From: CAWCUU01 sp963798855
GTDB lineage: Bacteria; Gemmatimonadota; Gemmatimonadetes; Longimicrobiales; RSA9
Reading direction: 5' to 3'
Length of the DNA: 64,000 nucleotides
Assembly: GCA_963798855.1 (NCBI GenBank)
Contig: CAWCUU010000002.1
Span: forward strand, 1,798,001-1,862,000
The notes beneath the pieces are model-generated. The model made no database searches and was not told the DNA's origin. It saw only the letters and a list, made by a program, of their open reading frames with translations. The position numbers and the translations under genes are program-made. Positions 25,409-33,976 of this stretch are shown piece after piece. Numbering within the stretch: position 1 is the stretch's first letter; every line of letters begins with the position of its first letter.

Positions 25409-26161
25409 TCACAGGACCATCCCCATCTGGATGAAGTAGTACTCCGCCATCGCGAGGAGGATCACTCCGGCGATGCGCTTCACCGCGAGCGTCCAGCGTC
25501 CGGCGCGCGGCAGCCTGGCGAGCGAACCGGAGGAGATCCCGACGACGACGAGAATCGCCGTCATGCCGAGGGAGAACGCGAGCAGGTACAGGAAGCCCAG
25601 CGCGCCGCTCCCGGTCGCGGCGACGAACGTCAGGATCGCCGCGAACGCGGGGGCGCCACAGGGCGCCGCGACGACGCCGGAGGAGGCGCCGAGCAGGAAG
25701 ACAGCCGGGTAGGACCCGCCGCGGAGTCCGGCCGCCCATTCCACGATCCTGCGCGGAACGGCGAGCGGCACGACATCGAGCATGACGAGACCGAACAGCA
25801 GCAGCAGGTTGCCCATCACGAAGCGCGCCCACGGGCTCGCGCTGATGGTGCCGAAGAGGGAGCCGGTCAGGCCGGCCAGCAGCCCCAGCAGCGCATAGAA
25901 GAGCGCCAGCCCGAGCACGTAGGTGAGGGTGAGGGCGATCGTCCGGCCACGACTCGAAGCGCGACCGACGGCGCCACCGATCACGCCGACGGTGATCGGG
26001 ATCATCGGGTAGATGCAGGGCGTCAGGCTGGTCAGCACGCCGGCACCGAAGACGGTCGCGAGCGCCAGCAGCGGGCTCTCGCGCAGGACCTGTGACAAAC
26101 CGCTCTGGATCAGTCCGAGTGTGGCCACCTCGCCGCCTGTGGTCGGTTCAGCCGATTGCAC
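25409..26161 (-). CDS. ccdA: CcdA/DsbD-type thiol electron transporter
   Basis: A 250-residue membrane protein with six predicted helices. The two halves each carry a conserved Cys: LTSLTPCIYPMIPITVGVIG near residue 50 and VVAAPCGAPAFAAILTFV near 165, the pair that shuttles electrons from cytosolic thioredoxin to the periplasm. The size fits CcdA rather than three-domain DsbD. It is coupled with the TlpA-like gene. The GTG start at 26161 has AAGG upstream. A branched RNA-like leader lies immediately upstream. Confidence 0.88.
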   Translation of the reverse strand: MQSAEPTTGGEVATLGLIQSGLSQVLRESPLLALATVFGAGVLTSLTPCIYPMIPITVGVIGGAVGRASSRGRTIALTLTYVLGLALFYALLGLLAGLTGSLFGTISASPWARFVMGNLLLLFGLVMLDVVPLAVPRRIVEWAAGLRGGSYPAVFLLGASSGVVAAPCGAPAFAAILTFVAATGSGALGFLYLLAFSLGMTAILVVVGISSGSLARLPRAGRWTLAVKRIAGVILLAMAEYYFIQMGMVL

Positions 26162-26172
26162 GGTGGGTCCTT

Positions 26173-26280
26173 CCCGCCGCGCGCGACCTCCTTAGAACCT
26201 ACATCAACGGGATCAGGTTCCGGGCCAATGCGAAGAGCCCCGCCGCAAGCGGCGGGGCTCAGAGGGCGGTCACCGGCGGG
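26173..26280 (-). promoter_or_regulatory. Candidate structured 5' leader of the ccdA-tlpA operon
   Basis: On the minus strand this 108-base segment can fold into a three-way junction. An outer helix pairs 26268-26280 (CCCGCCGGTGACC) with 26173-26188 (GGTCGC, 3-nt bulge, CGGCGGG). A 10-bp arm GAGCCCCGCC/GGCGGGGCTC is at 26235-26260. A 6-bp arm GAACCT/AGGTTC closes a 14-nt loop at 26195-26220. The loop carries CCTGATC as in thiamine riboswitches, but CUGAGA and the UAAU/GCG elements are absent, so I do not call it one. The ccdA start is 11 bp downstream. In the rest of the 352-bp gap, up to 26513, I see nothing recognisable. Confidence 0.45.
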
Positions 26281-26513
26281 TCGGCGAGGAGCCGGTGCTG
26301 CAGAAACGGTCCGTCGGACCGCGGGGTTTAAAGTGGCTCCTGTGTACTGCTGTACGCGGCTCTCGGAATCGCCATTGCGATTCGCTCGTTGGTGGGAACT
26401 CCTCTCCCGCATCGGGTGCGCCACTCCGTGACGCGGCACCCGGCCCCACACCGGATAACCGACGCCGGGCGCGGCTCCACCGCCACCCTCATCAACCTAA
26501 ATGCACGAGAGGG

Positions 26514-26813
26514 TCAAAAGGTTACACGGCCCTCGAGAATCCGCTCGGCCGCGTCGGACGGTCGTCTCCTGTCCCCTCCTGCCGCGCGCCGGTGCTCGTC
26601 CAGGATGCGGTGTTTGAGGGTACGAGGCGGACCCGGTGCCGGCAGCCGGGATGCGATCGCGTCGATCTCGCGGATGAAGGACACACGCCGACGGCAGCCT
26701 GGACAGACGGCGAGGTGCTCGGTGACGCGGCGCCTCCAGATGGAGCCCATATCGCCGTCCGCGAAGTCGCTCAACCGGCCGAGCACCGGGTGTCCGAGCT
26801 GCTTCGTATCCAC
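26514..26813 (-). CDS. Small zinc-finger (anti-sigma-like) protein
   Basis: A 99-residue protein with an HxxxCxxC motif (VTEHLAVCPGCRRRV), the zinc site typical of ZAS anti-sigma factors and related small regulators. No membrane segment follows; the C-terminal third is basic. GTG at 26813 is chosen because GGAGG lies four bases upstream; a longer frame extends to 26942 without family character. No sigma gene is adjacent, so the partner is unknown. It is divergent from the L,D-transpeptidase gene. Confidence 0.65.
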   Translation of the reverse strand: MDTKQLGHPVLGRLSDFADGDMGSIWRRRVTEHLAVCPGCRRRVSFIREIDAIASRLPAPGPPRTLKHRILDEHRRAAGGDRRRPSDAAERILEGRVTF

Positions 26814-27021
26814 GACACCTCCACGGTATCGTCCGCGTCTGCGTGTTCCTGTGCTAAATGCCGCAGCGGGCCGGAGGGTTACAACGACGTCGCGGTACGG
26901 ACCATGCTCTCCTTGCGGAAAGCCGCCGCCTTGCCTAGCCATTGAGGGCGGGATCTCTGCGTGTCAGCGAAAGATACCGTCGCGCGGGGACGCACGACGG
27001 GAGGCGGCGAAGGAGCCCTGG

Positions 27022-28500
27022 ATGAGCGAGAGGAACAGCCCTGTCATCGGCCGGACCGCGGCCCTGGTGCTGGCGCTGGCGATGTCCGCCGCACCGAGTG
27101 TCGCTCGCGCGCAGAGCGCCTCGCAGCCCGCTGTCCGCGGCCTCGGCGTCGCGGCAGCGGGCGACGAGGCGCCGGAGCCCGGGTTCATGGAGCGGCAGCT
27201 CGAATTCGCGCGTGTGCGCGCGGCGCGGGATGATATCCGCGGCGGCCTCGTCGCCGAGTTCCGCTCCAGGAAGATCGCATTCCCTCCATCGGGGATCTTC
27301 CTGCGCGTGTTCAAGCGGGAGCGGATCGTCGAGCTCTGGGTGCGCCCGGCAGGCACCGAGCGTTACACGCTGTTTCGAAGCTATCCGATGTGTGTGCTGT
27401 CGGGCGGACTGGGTCCCAAGCGAGCGGTGGGCGACTATCAGGTCCCGGAAGGCTTCTACCATCTGACGTACTTCAATCCATCCAGCGAGTACCTGCTCTC
27501 GCTAGGCATCAGCTATCCGAATCGCGCCGATTCGCTGCGCACCGCCGACAGTCCTCCGGGCGGAGACATCTTCATCCACGGAGGCTGCAAGACGATCGGC
27601 TGTGTTCCAATGACGGACGAGCAGATCCGCGAGATCTATTGGATGGCGGTCGAGGCACGGACTGCGGGACAGCGCGTGATTCCGGTGCACATCTTCCCGA
27701 CGCGTCTCGACCCGCCGGGACTCGCCTGGCTCGAGCGACAGTACGCCGATCGGCCCGACCTGAGCGGCTTCTGGCGTAACCTGCAGAAGGGCTATCTGAT
27801 ATTCGAGCAGACGCACCGACTGACGCCAGTCGCGGCCGATGCCCAAGGACTCTACGTGTTCGGCCGTGAGGCCGCGCTGGAGCTGCTCGCGCAGCGCCAG
27901 CGCGCGGTGCACCGACCGGGGGCGCCGAAGCTCGTGGGTCGGCCGGTGGACGCGCCGCCCGCGCTCGACGAGCCCGGACCGCCTGTGCCGACACCGGCTG
28001 AGGTGCCGCTGCGCGCCGGCGCCACCATCCCACTCGCCGCGCCTGCGGCCGAGGAGAGTCTCGTCTCTTCGCCCGCTCCCGACGTCCGTTCGGTCGCTCC
28101 CGCGCCGGGCGCGCCGGATCCGCCGCTCGCAGGACGTCCGCTCGATGCCGCCATTCCGAACCCCGCAGTGCCGGCCGCCGTCGATCCCGTCGCGGATCCG
28201 GCTGCCGCGGGCGCGGCGCATTCGGCGGCCCGTAACGATGGTCCCGGTGGGGCTGCCGCCGCGCCGCCCCAGACGCCGCTCGCCGGCCGGCCGGCACCCT
28301 TCCAGAACCGGCCACTCGAGCACGGGCTGATCCAGAAGCCTGCCGACGGCTCTGGCGCCGCGGCGGCTGTTCCTGCCGATTCGGCGCCCACCGCCCGACG
28401 GACTGGCCGGCGAGGCGCGAAGAAGCCGCCGCCGCTGCTCGGCCGACCGGCCGAGGCTGCGCCGGATTCCACGGGCGCAGGCGGCGACCGCGTGCGTTGA
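27022..28500 (+). CDS. L,D-transpeptidase (YkuD family) with a long C-terminal tail
   Basis: A 492-residue exported protein. A signal peptide covers about residues 1-29 (AAPSVARAQ). The YkuD catalytic region reads GDIFIHGGCKTIGCVPMTDEQI, with the His and nucleophilic Cys of the HGxxxxxxGC(I/V) motif; this is the YafK-like subgroup. It would form or remodel 3-3 peptidoglycan cross-links or attach proteins to the wall. The last 200 residues are Pro/Ala-rich and repeat a (L/V)xGRP motif four times (KLVGRP, LAGRP twice, LLGRP), probably an unstructured wall or surface-binding tail. ATG 27022 has AGGAG upstream. Confidence 0.85.
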   Translation: MSERNSPVIGRTAALVLALAMSAAPSVARAQSASQPAVRGLGVAAAGDEAPEPGFMERQLEFARVRAARDDIRGGLVAEFRSRKIAFPPSGIFLRVFKRERIVELWVRPAGTERYTLFRSYPMCVLSGGLGPKRAVGDYQVPEGFYHLTYFNPSSEYLLSLGISYPNRADSLRTADSPPGGDIFIHGGCKTIGCVPMTDEQIREIYWMAVEARTAGQRVIPVHIFPTRLDPPGLAWLERQYADRPDLSGFWRNLQKGYLIFEQTHRLTPVAADAQGLYVFGREAALELLAQRQRAVHRPGAPKLVGRPVDAPPALDEPGPPVPTPAEVPLRAGATIPLAAPAAEESLVSSPAPDVRSVAPAPGAPDPPLAGRPLDAAIPNPAVPAAVDPVADPAAAGAAHSAARNDGPGGAAAAPPQTPLAGRPAPFQNRPLEHGLIQKPADGSGAAAAVPADSAPTARRTGRRGAKKPPPLLGRPAEAAPDSTGAGGDRVR

Positions 28501-28534
28501 TTTTGGAGGCGCTCCACTTCCCCGGAGGAAATGA

Positions 28535-30358
28535 ATGAAGGAACGGCTCCTCGCGGCCGCTCTCGTGGTCGGAGCCGTGCACCCGGCGGCGGCCGGCGCC
28601 GCCACCGCACCGGACACCACGGCGTTTCAACAGGGCGTCACCTACCGCATCGAGGCCGTGCTCGACGAGACGGAGCAGGTGCTGCATGGCCGGGCTCGGA
28701 TGCGCTACGTCAACCACGCCCCGGCGTCGCTCGACACGCTCTATTTCCACCAGTACCTCAATGCGTTCCGCCCGAACAGCGCCTGGGCACGGCGGGAGCT
28801 GGAGTTCGGCGAGCGCCGCTTCCAGGATCTGGGGCCGGAAGAGCACGGCTTCGAGCGCTTCACGCGGCTCGAGGTGGACGGCCATATCGTGGCGCCGACG
28901 TACCCGTTCGCTCCGGACTCCACCGTCGCGGCGGTGCCGCTGCCGGCGCCGCTCGGATCGGGCGACTCCCTCGTGGTCGACATGGACTGGGACGCGCGTC
29001 CCTCGACCGTGCCGCGGCGGCAGGGCCGTGCCGGCCGCCACTGGGACTTCGCGCAGTGGTATCCCCGCATCGCGACCTACGACAGCGCCGGGTGGGAATA
29101 CCACGTGCTGCTGCCGCAAGGCGAGTTCTACGGCGAGTATGCCACCTGGGACGTTGCTCTGGACTTGGCCGACGACCAGGTGATCGGCTCGACCGGCGTG
29201 CCGGTAGAAGGGGATCCCGGCTGGCAGCGCGCTGCGGCCGGAGGACAGACGGTCGAGATCGATCGAGATGCATACCCGCCGCTCCCCGCGGAGTCGCTCG
29301 GGCTGCTGACGGGCGCCGCGCCCGCGCCGGGGCGGAAGCGCGTGCGCTGGAGAGCCGAGCACGTTCACCACTTCGCCTGGAGCACCGACCCCGCCTACAT
29401 CTACGAGGGCGGTCGAGCTGGCGACGTGCTGCTCCACGTCCTCTACCGTCCGGGCGACGAGGCCGAATGGGGCGATGGGAAGGCCGTCGAACGCTCCCGC
29501 AGGGCGCTGCAGTGGCTCGAGGGCGTGCTCGGTCCCTATCCGTATCCACAGCTCACGAACCTGCATCGCCTCGAGCGCGGCGGCACCGAGTTCCCGATGT
29601 TGGTCATGAACGGCGGCGCCAGTCAGGGACTGATCATCCACGAATTCTCGCACCAGTGGATGATGGGCATCCTCGGTAGCAACGAATGGAAGGAGGCCTG
29701 GCTGGACGAGGGATTCGCCTCCTTCCTAGCGGGCTGGTTCCAGCAGGAACACGGCGACACGACGATCTGGCGGGAGCTGCTCACCCGGCTCGCGAAGGTC
29801 GAGGCGTCCGGCCGGACCCAGCCGGTGTCCACGCCCGCGGCGGACTTCGTGGACTTCTCCATGTACAACACCATGAGCTACACGAAGGGCGAGGCGGTGC
29901 TCTACATGCTGCGCGAGCTGATCGGAGACGATGCCTTCCGTCAGGGGCTCCGCGCCTACTCGCTCGGGCAGCGATTCCACCACGTGAACGAGGGTGACCT
30001 ACGTGCCGCGATGGAGAAGGCGAGCGCGCAGGACCTCGCCTGGTTCTTTCGGCAGTGGCTCCACACGACCGACCGCCTGGACTACGGCATCGCCTCGGCC
30101 TCGAGCCATCGCGCCGCGAACGGAGCGTGGCTGACCGAGGTCGAGGTGCTGCGCGCCGGACAGGCGTGGATGCCGGTCACCCTGCAGGTGGACGGTGTGC
30201 GGAAGACGTTGACCTCGCACGAGCGAAGGCAGGTCGTCGAAGTAACCACGCCCGCCCGACCCGAGCGCGCGGTCCTGGACCCCGACTACCAGATCCTCGA
30301 CCTCGATCGGGGGAATAATGGGGAGGCGCTGACGGCAGGCGCTGACGGCAGGCGCTAA
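28535..30358 (+). CDS. M1-family metallopeptidase
   Basis: A 607-residue exported aminopeptidase-like zinc protease. The N-terminus is a signal peptide (ALVVGAVHPAAAGA). The zinc site is HEFSH at 369-373 with the third ligand Glu392 (x18 spacing) in WLDEGFASFLAGW. The usual exopeptidase GxMEN motif appears altered to GTEFPMLVMNGG. The catalytic Tyr region is VDFSMYNTMSYTKGEAVLYML. It cleaves peptides in the periplasm or outside. GGAGGA precedes the ATG at 28535. The last codons run into the 13-bp repeat array. Confidence 0.88.
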   Translation: MKERLLAAALVVGAVHPAAAGAATAPDTTAFQQGVTYRIEAVLDETEQVLHGRARMRYVNHAPASLDTLYFHQYLNAFRPNSAWARRELEFGERRFQDLGPEEHGFERFTRLEVDGHIVAPTYPFAPDSTVAAVPLPAPLGSGDSLVVDMDWDARPSTVPRRQGRAGRHWDFAQWYPRIATYDSAGWEYHVLLPQGEFYGEYATWDVALDLADDQVIGSTGVPVEGDPGWQRAAAGGQTVEIDRDAYPPLPAESLGLLTGAAPAPGRKRVRWRAEHVHHFAWSTDPAYIYEGGRAGDVLLHVLYRPGDEAEWGDGKAVERSRRALQWLEGVLGPYPYPQLTNLHRLERGGTEFPMLVMNGGASQGLIIHEFSHQWMMGILGSNEWKEAWLDEGFASFLAGWFQQEHGDTTIWRELLTRLAKVEASGRTQPVSTPAADFVDFSMYNTMSYTKGEAVLYMLRELIGDDAFRQGLRAYSLGQRFHHVNEGDLRAAMEKASAQDLAWFFRQWLHTTDRLDYGIASASSHRAANGAWLTEVEVLRAGQAWMPVTLQVDGVRKTLTSHERRQVVEVTTPARPERAVLDPDYQILDLDRGNNGEALTAGADGRR

Positions 30359-30468
30359 GCTCAGGCGCTGACGGCAGGCGCCTTCGGTGAACGCCTTCAG
30401 TTCGCGCCTTCAGTGAGCGCCTTCAGTGAGCGCCTTCAGTGAACGCCTTCAGTTCGCGCCTTCCTCCG
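30325..30468. repeat. 13-bp tandem repeat array across two convergent gene ends
   Basis: Eleven near-13-bp units cover 144 bp. Four are GGCGCTGACGGCA or a close variant (30325-30376); a 14-bp unit follows; the rest are (G/A)CGCCTTCAGTGA or CGCCTTCAGTTC (30391-30468). The second unit type is roughly the reverse complement of the first (AGGCGCT versus AGCGCCT), so the array can form hairpins. The stops of the M1 peptidase (30358) and of the hybrid kinase (30449) both lie inside it. Confidence 0.85.
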
Positions 30469-32062
30469 TTGGCCTTCTCGGGATGCGCAGGGTGAAGGTG
30501 GAGCCTTTTCCCGGCTCGCTCTGGACGGAGAGGTCGCCTCCGAGCAGGTGGGCGAGCTTTTTCGAGATCGCCAGGCCGAGGCCGGTTCCGCCGCGGGCGG
30601 CGGCCCCTTCCACCTGCTCGAACTCCTTGAAGATCCGCTCCAGATCCTCCGAAGGGATGCCCGGGCCCGTATCGGTGACAGTGCACTCTGCCCAGCTGGT
30701 CGCCTCGTTGCCGGTCAGGGTGTCGCGCGCTTCGCGCAGCGCGACCCGCACGGAGCCGGAGGCCGTGAACTTCACGGCGTTCGACAGGAGGTTGAGCAGA
30801 ATCTGTCGGACGCGGGCGGGATCGGTCACGGCCGGGATGCGCTCCGGCGCCTCGACGATCAGCTCCAGCCCCTTCTGGCGCGCCTGCAGCTCGACGGAGG
30901 TGAGGGTGTCCCGGAGCAGCGCGCCAAGATTCGTCGGCTGTCGGGAGATGACGACCTTACCGGCTTCGATCTTGGAGATGTCGAGCACGTCGTTGATGAG
31001 CTCGAGAAGGTGCTCGGCGCTGCGGTTGAGCTTGCCGAGCGCCTCGCGCTGACGATCGGTGACGCCGCCGAAGAAGCCGTCGAGCAGGAGCTGGTTGTAG
31101 CCGACGAGGGCATTGACGGGGGTGCGCAGCTCGTGGCTCATCGAGGCGAAGAAGCGGGAGCGTTCCGTCATGGCGCGCTCGAGCTGGGCCGCCTGGGTGC
31201 GGGCGCGGGCGTGGAGCAGCGCGTTCTCGATGGCGATCGCGGCCTGTCGCGCTAGCGCGTGCAGCAGCGCGGCGTCGGAGTCGCGGCGGAAGCCCTCCTC
31301 GCGGCGGCTGAGGACGGCGAGGAGCATGGGCGGCACGTTGCGGCGATGGACCGCTGCGGCGAGAAGCGAGCGGAGGCCGTGCGGCTCGAGGGCGTCGCGG
31401 CCGGCCTCGGGCAGCTCCGCGAAAGGCACGACCGCCGCATCATCGTCGTGGCTGTCGAGCCAGCCGAGTATGGACTCGGTCAGCGAGTCCACGAGCGGAT
31501 CGTTGGCGTCGATGCCGGCCGTGGCGCGGACGGCGTCCGGGGAGTCATCGCCTGTGAGGATGAGCAAACCCAGCTCGGCGCGGAAGACATCGCGCGTCTG
31601 ACGGGCGACGTGCTCCGCCATGCGGGCGGGGTCGGAGGTGCGGATCAGGGTGTCCGAGACACGGGCGATCGCGGACAGCTCGTCGTGGCTGCGCTTGATG
31701 CGGGCCATCACTTCGACGCGGGCGAGGAGCTCGCTGCGGCTGCACCCCTTGTTCAGGAAGTCATACGCTCCGAGCTCGAGGCCGCGGACGACGAGATCGT
31801 CGGTCGGCGATGTCGCCGTGAGGAAGATCACGGGGATGGGTGCGGTTCGGGCGTCCGCCTTGAGCCGCTCGACGACGCCGAAGCCATCCATGTCGGGCAT
31901 GTGCACGTCGAGCACGACCACGTCCGGGCCCCACTCGCGGGCGCGGTCGATACCTTCCTCGCCGCGGGACGCGGTGATCACCTCGTGCCCCGCCTCGGTC
32001 AGCGTAGCCGCGACCGCGACGCGCGGGATCTTCTGATCATCGACAACCAGGATTCTGGGCAT
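30449..32062 (-). CDS. Receiver-GAF-histidine kinase hybrid
   Basis: A 537-residue signalling protein. The N-terminal receiver has VVDDQ, phosphoacceptor Asp52 in LDVHMPDMDGFG and an LNKGC lysine position. A GAF-like domain covers about residues 150-300 (RQAAIAIENALLHAR at its end). HisKA has ASMSHELRTPVNALVGYNQ, and the ATPase has NLLSNAVKFT, TDTGPGIP and GGTGLGLAISKKL. There is no membrane segment, so it senses cytosolic input. It is the last gene of the chemosensory operon; ATG 32062 overlaps the cheB stop by one base. Confidence 0.9.
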   Translation of the reverse strand: MPRILVVDDQKIPRVAVAATLTEAGHEVITASRGEEGIDRAREWGPDVVVLDVHMPDMDGFGVVERLKADARTAPIPVIFLTATSPTDDLVVRGLELGAYDFLNKGCSRSELLARVEVMARIKRSHDELSAIARVSDTLIRTSDPARMAEHVARQTRDVFRAELGLLILTGDDSPDAVRATAGIDANDPLVDSLTESILGWLDSHDDDAAVVPFAELPEAGRDALEPHGLRSLLAAAVHRRNVPPMLLAVLSRREEGFRRDSDAALLHALARQAAIAIENALLHARARTQAAQLERAMTERSRFFASMSHELRTPVNALVGYNQLLLDGFFGGVTDRQREALGKLNRSAEHLLELINDVLDISKIEAGKVVISRQPTNLGALLRDTLTSVELQARQKGLELIVEAPERIPAVTDPARVRQILLNLLSNAVKFTASGSVRVALREARDTLTGNEATSWAECTVTDTGPGIPSEDLERIFKEFEQVEGAAARGGTGLGLAISKKLAHLLGGDLSVQSEPGKGSTFTLRIPRRPTEEGAN

Positions 32063-33138
32063 CACTCTCCATCCTGGGGGGCAATGGACGCACGGCACCA
32101 GTGCGCGATCGTCGGTCCGATGCGGTCCAGTGGCAAAACCAGCTCGGCGACCTCCGCCGCGGCTCGCGGCATGCCGTAGATCACAGCCGTCTCCTCGCTC
32201 TCGGCGATCGTTCGACCCCCCGAATTCCGTAGTCGGCGCAATCCGTCGGCGCCGTCGCGGCCCATGCCGGTCAGCACCACGCCCATGGCCCGCGCGCCGA
32301 CCACGTCGGCGGCGGAGGCGAGCAGCTCGTCCACCGAAGGCCGATAGAGGGACTGCTCTCCCGCCTCGTCGACGCGTAGCCGGAAGCCGCGGGAGTCGCG
32401 CACGATCCAGGCGCTACACCCACCGGGAACGACCAGGACCGATCCGGCGCGCAGGGTGTCGCCGTCTTGCGCCTCTCGAACCTCGAGCTCGCTGCGCGGA
32501 TCGAGCCGTCGCGCCAGGGGACCGGTGAAGCCGGGAGGCATGTGCTGCGCCACGACGACGGCGGCCCCGAGCGTGCCGGGAAGGGATGGCAGGAGCCGGG
32601 CCAGGGCCCTCGGTCCGCCGGTCGAGGCTCCGATGATGATCAGGTCGAACGGGCAATCACCGCCTCGTTCGGGCTCCACCGGCACCAAGGCGGCGGAGCT
32701 GCCGGTCGCAGTGACACGCCGCTCCGCGTCCGAAGCGCCGGTTTCCGCGATCGCCCGGATCTTCTCCTCCAGCATCGGTCCGAGCGCGTAGATGTCGATC
32801 TCGCGCCCGGCGAGACTCTTGTCTATGAAGTCGACGGCGCCCAGCTCGAGCGCCTCGAGCGTCTCGGTGGCGCCCGCGCTGGCGACGCTGCTGAGAAGGA
32901 TGACCGCGGTCGGGGCGACACGCATGATTTCGCGCAGCGCCTCGAGGCCATCCATCTCCGGCATGTTCACATCGAGCAGCACGAGGTCGGGGCGCAGCTC
33001 GCGAGCCCGCAGGACGGCCTCGCGCCCGTCGGCCGCAGTGCCGACAATGCGCGCCCCGGCGATCCCGGAGACGATGCGCTCGACCGCGCGCCGAACGAAG
33101 GCGGAGTCATCCACGATCAGGACGTCGAGCGAGCGCAC
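32062..33138 (-). CDS. cheB: CheB-type receptor methylesterase
   Basis: A 358-residue CheB: receiver (residues 5-120, LIVDDSAFVRRAVER and LLDVNMPEMDG), linker, and methylesterase domain with the catalytic triad Ser in IIGASTGGP, His in VVVAQHMPPGFTGPLA and Asp in VLTGMGRDGADGL. It removes methyl groups from receptor glutamates, or deamidates glutamine, to reset adaptation. GTG at 33138 starts one base after the cheR stop. Together with the adjacent CheR it should adapt the MCP of this operon. Confidence 0.95.
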   Translation of the reverse strand: MRSLDVLIVDDSAFVRRAVERIVSGIAGARIVGTAADGREAVLRARELRPDLVLLDVNMPEMDGLEALREIMRVAPTAVILLSSVASAGATETLEALELGAVDFIDKSLAGREIDIYALGPMLEEKIRAIAETGASDAERRVTATGSSAALVPVEPERGGDCPFDLIIIGASTGGPRALARLLPSLPGTLGAAVVVAQHMPPGFTGPLARRLDPRSELEVREAQDGDTLRAGSVLVVPGGCSAWIVRDSRGFRLRVDEAGEQSLYRPSVDELLASAADVVGARAMGVVLTGMGRDGADGLRRLRNSGGRTIAESEETAVIYGMPRAAAEVAELVLPLDRIGPTIAHWCRASIAPQDGE

Positions 33139-33139
33139 C

Positions 33140-33976
33140 TCAGGACTCCGGCAGGCGGTAGTAGATCGCGCCGCTCCTGCGCACGGCCTCGAACGGTGTC
33201 GGCGTGCGGCTCAAACTCTCCGAGTGACCGAGGAAGAGCAGTCCGCCCGGGGCCAGCACCCGGCCGACTTCCTGCAGCAGGCGCCGGGTCGCGGCGTCGT
33301 CGAAGTAGATGAGGACGTTGCGGCAGAAGACGACATGCTGCGGCGGGAACGACTCGCTCCAGCCGGGCTCGACCAGGTTCGTACGGCGTAGCAAGACGCT
33401 GCGCCGGATCACCGAGCTGAGCCGCCAGAGGTCGCCTTCACGGCGGAAGTAGCGATCGCGCACGTCCGGCTCCACGCCGCGCAGCGCGTGCTCGCGGTAG
33501 AGCCCGTGACGCGCGCGCTCCAGGGCCTGCGGGTCGATGTCCAGCCCGGTGATCCGGACCTCCGAGAGGGGCACCACACCGCAGCGGGCTACCGTGATTG
33601 CGAGGGAATACGCCTCCTCACCGGACGCGCAGCCGGCCGACAGAATTCGTATGGGTGCGTTGTCACGCCTCTGGCGCCTGCGCAGGATCGGCAGCACCTC
33701 GTCGCACAAGAGCTCCAACTGTCGTCGCTCGCGCAGGAAGTAGCTCTCGTTGTTCGTCAGCGAGGTGAGCAGCCGGTCCAGGTCGTCGGCCCGCAGCGGG
33801 TGGAACTTCAGGTGGAAGTACAGCTGTTCGAACGTGCCGAGGCCGAGCTCGGCCCGGCTCGCGTCCAGGCGTGAGCGCAGGATGTCGCGTTTCTCCGGTC
33901 CGAACCGCAGTCCATAGCGATCGGCCAGCCATTCGCTGAACAGGCGGTACTGCTCGTCCGTGAAGGTCACCGCCAT
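33140..33976 (-). CDS. cheR: CheR-type receptor methyltransferase
   Basis: A 278-residue SAM-dependent methyltransferase. The N-terminal helical domain (FSEWLADRYGLRFGPEKRDIL, LLTSLTNNESYFLRE) is followed by the catalytic domain with the SAM loop LSAGCASGEEAYSLAI, GLDIDPQALERA, and NVLIYFD. It methylates glutamates in the MCP helical bundle. The ATG overlaps the stop of the HEAT-repeat gene by one base. Confidence 0.95.
   Translation of the reverse strand: MAVTFTDEQYRLFSEWLADRYGLRFGPEKRDILRSRLDASRAELGLGTFEQLYFHLKFHPLRADDLDRLLTSLTNNESYFLRERRQLELLCDEVLPILRRRQRRDNAPIRILSAGCASGEEAYSLAITVARCGVVPLSEVRITGLDIDPQALERARHGLYREHALRGVEPDVRDRYFRREGDLWRLSSVIRRSVLLRRTNLVEPGWSESFPPQHVVFCRNVLIYFDDAATRRLLQEVGRVLAPGGLLFLGHSESLSRTPTPFEAVRRSGAIYYRLPES

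Noticed and set aside
26162..26280. Thiamine pyrophosphate riboswitch before ccdA
   Set aside because: CCTGATC and a three-way layout are present, but the CUGAGA motif after the first hairpin and the UAAU/GCG part are missing, and no thiamine gene follows.
30325..30468. CRISPR array
   Set aside because: Units are 13 bp head to tail with no spacers, and no cas genes are nearby.
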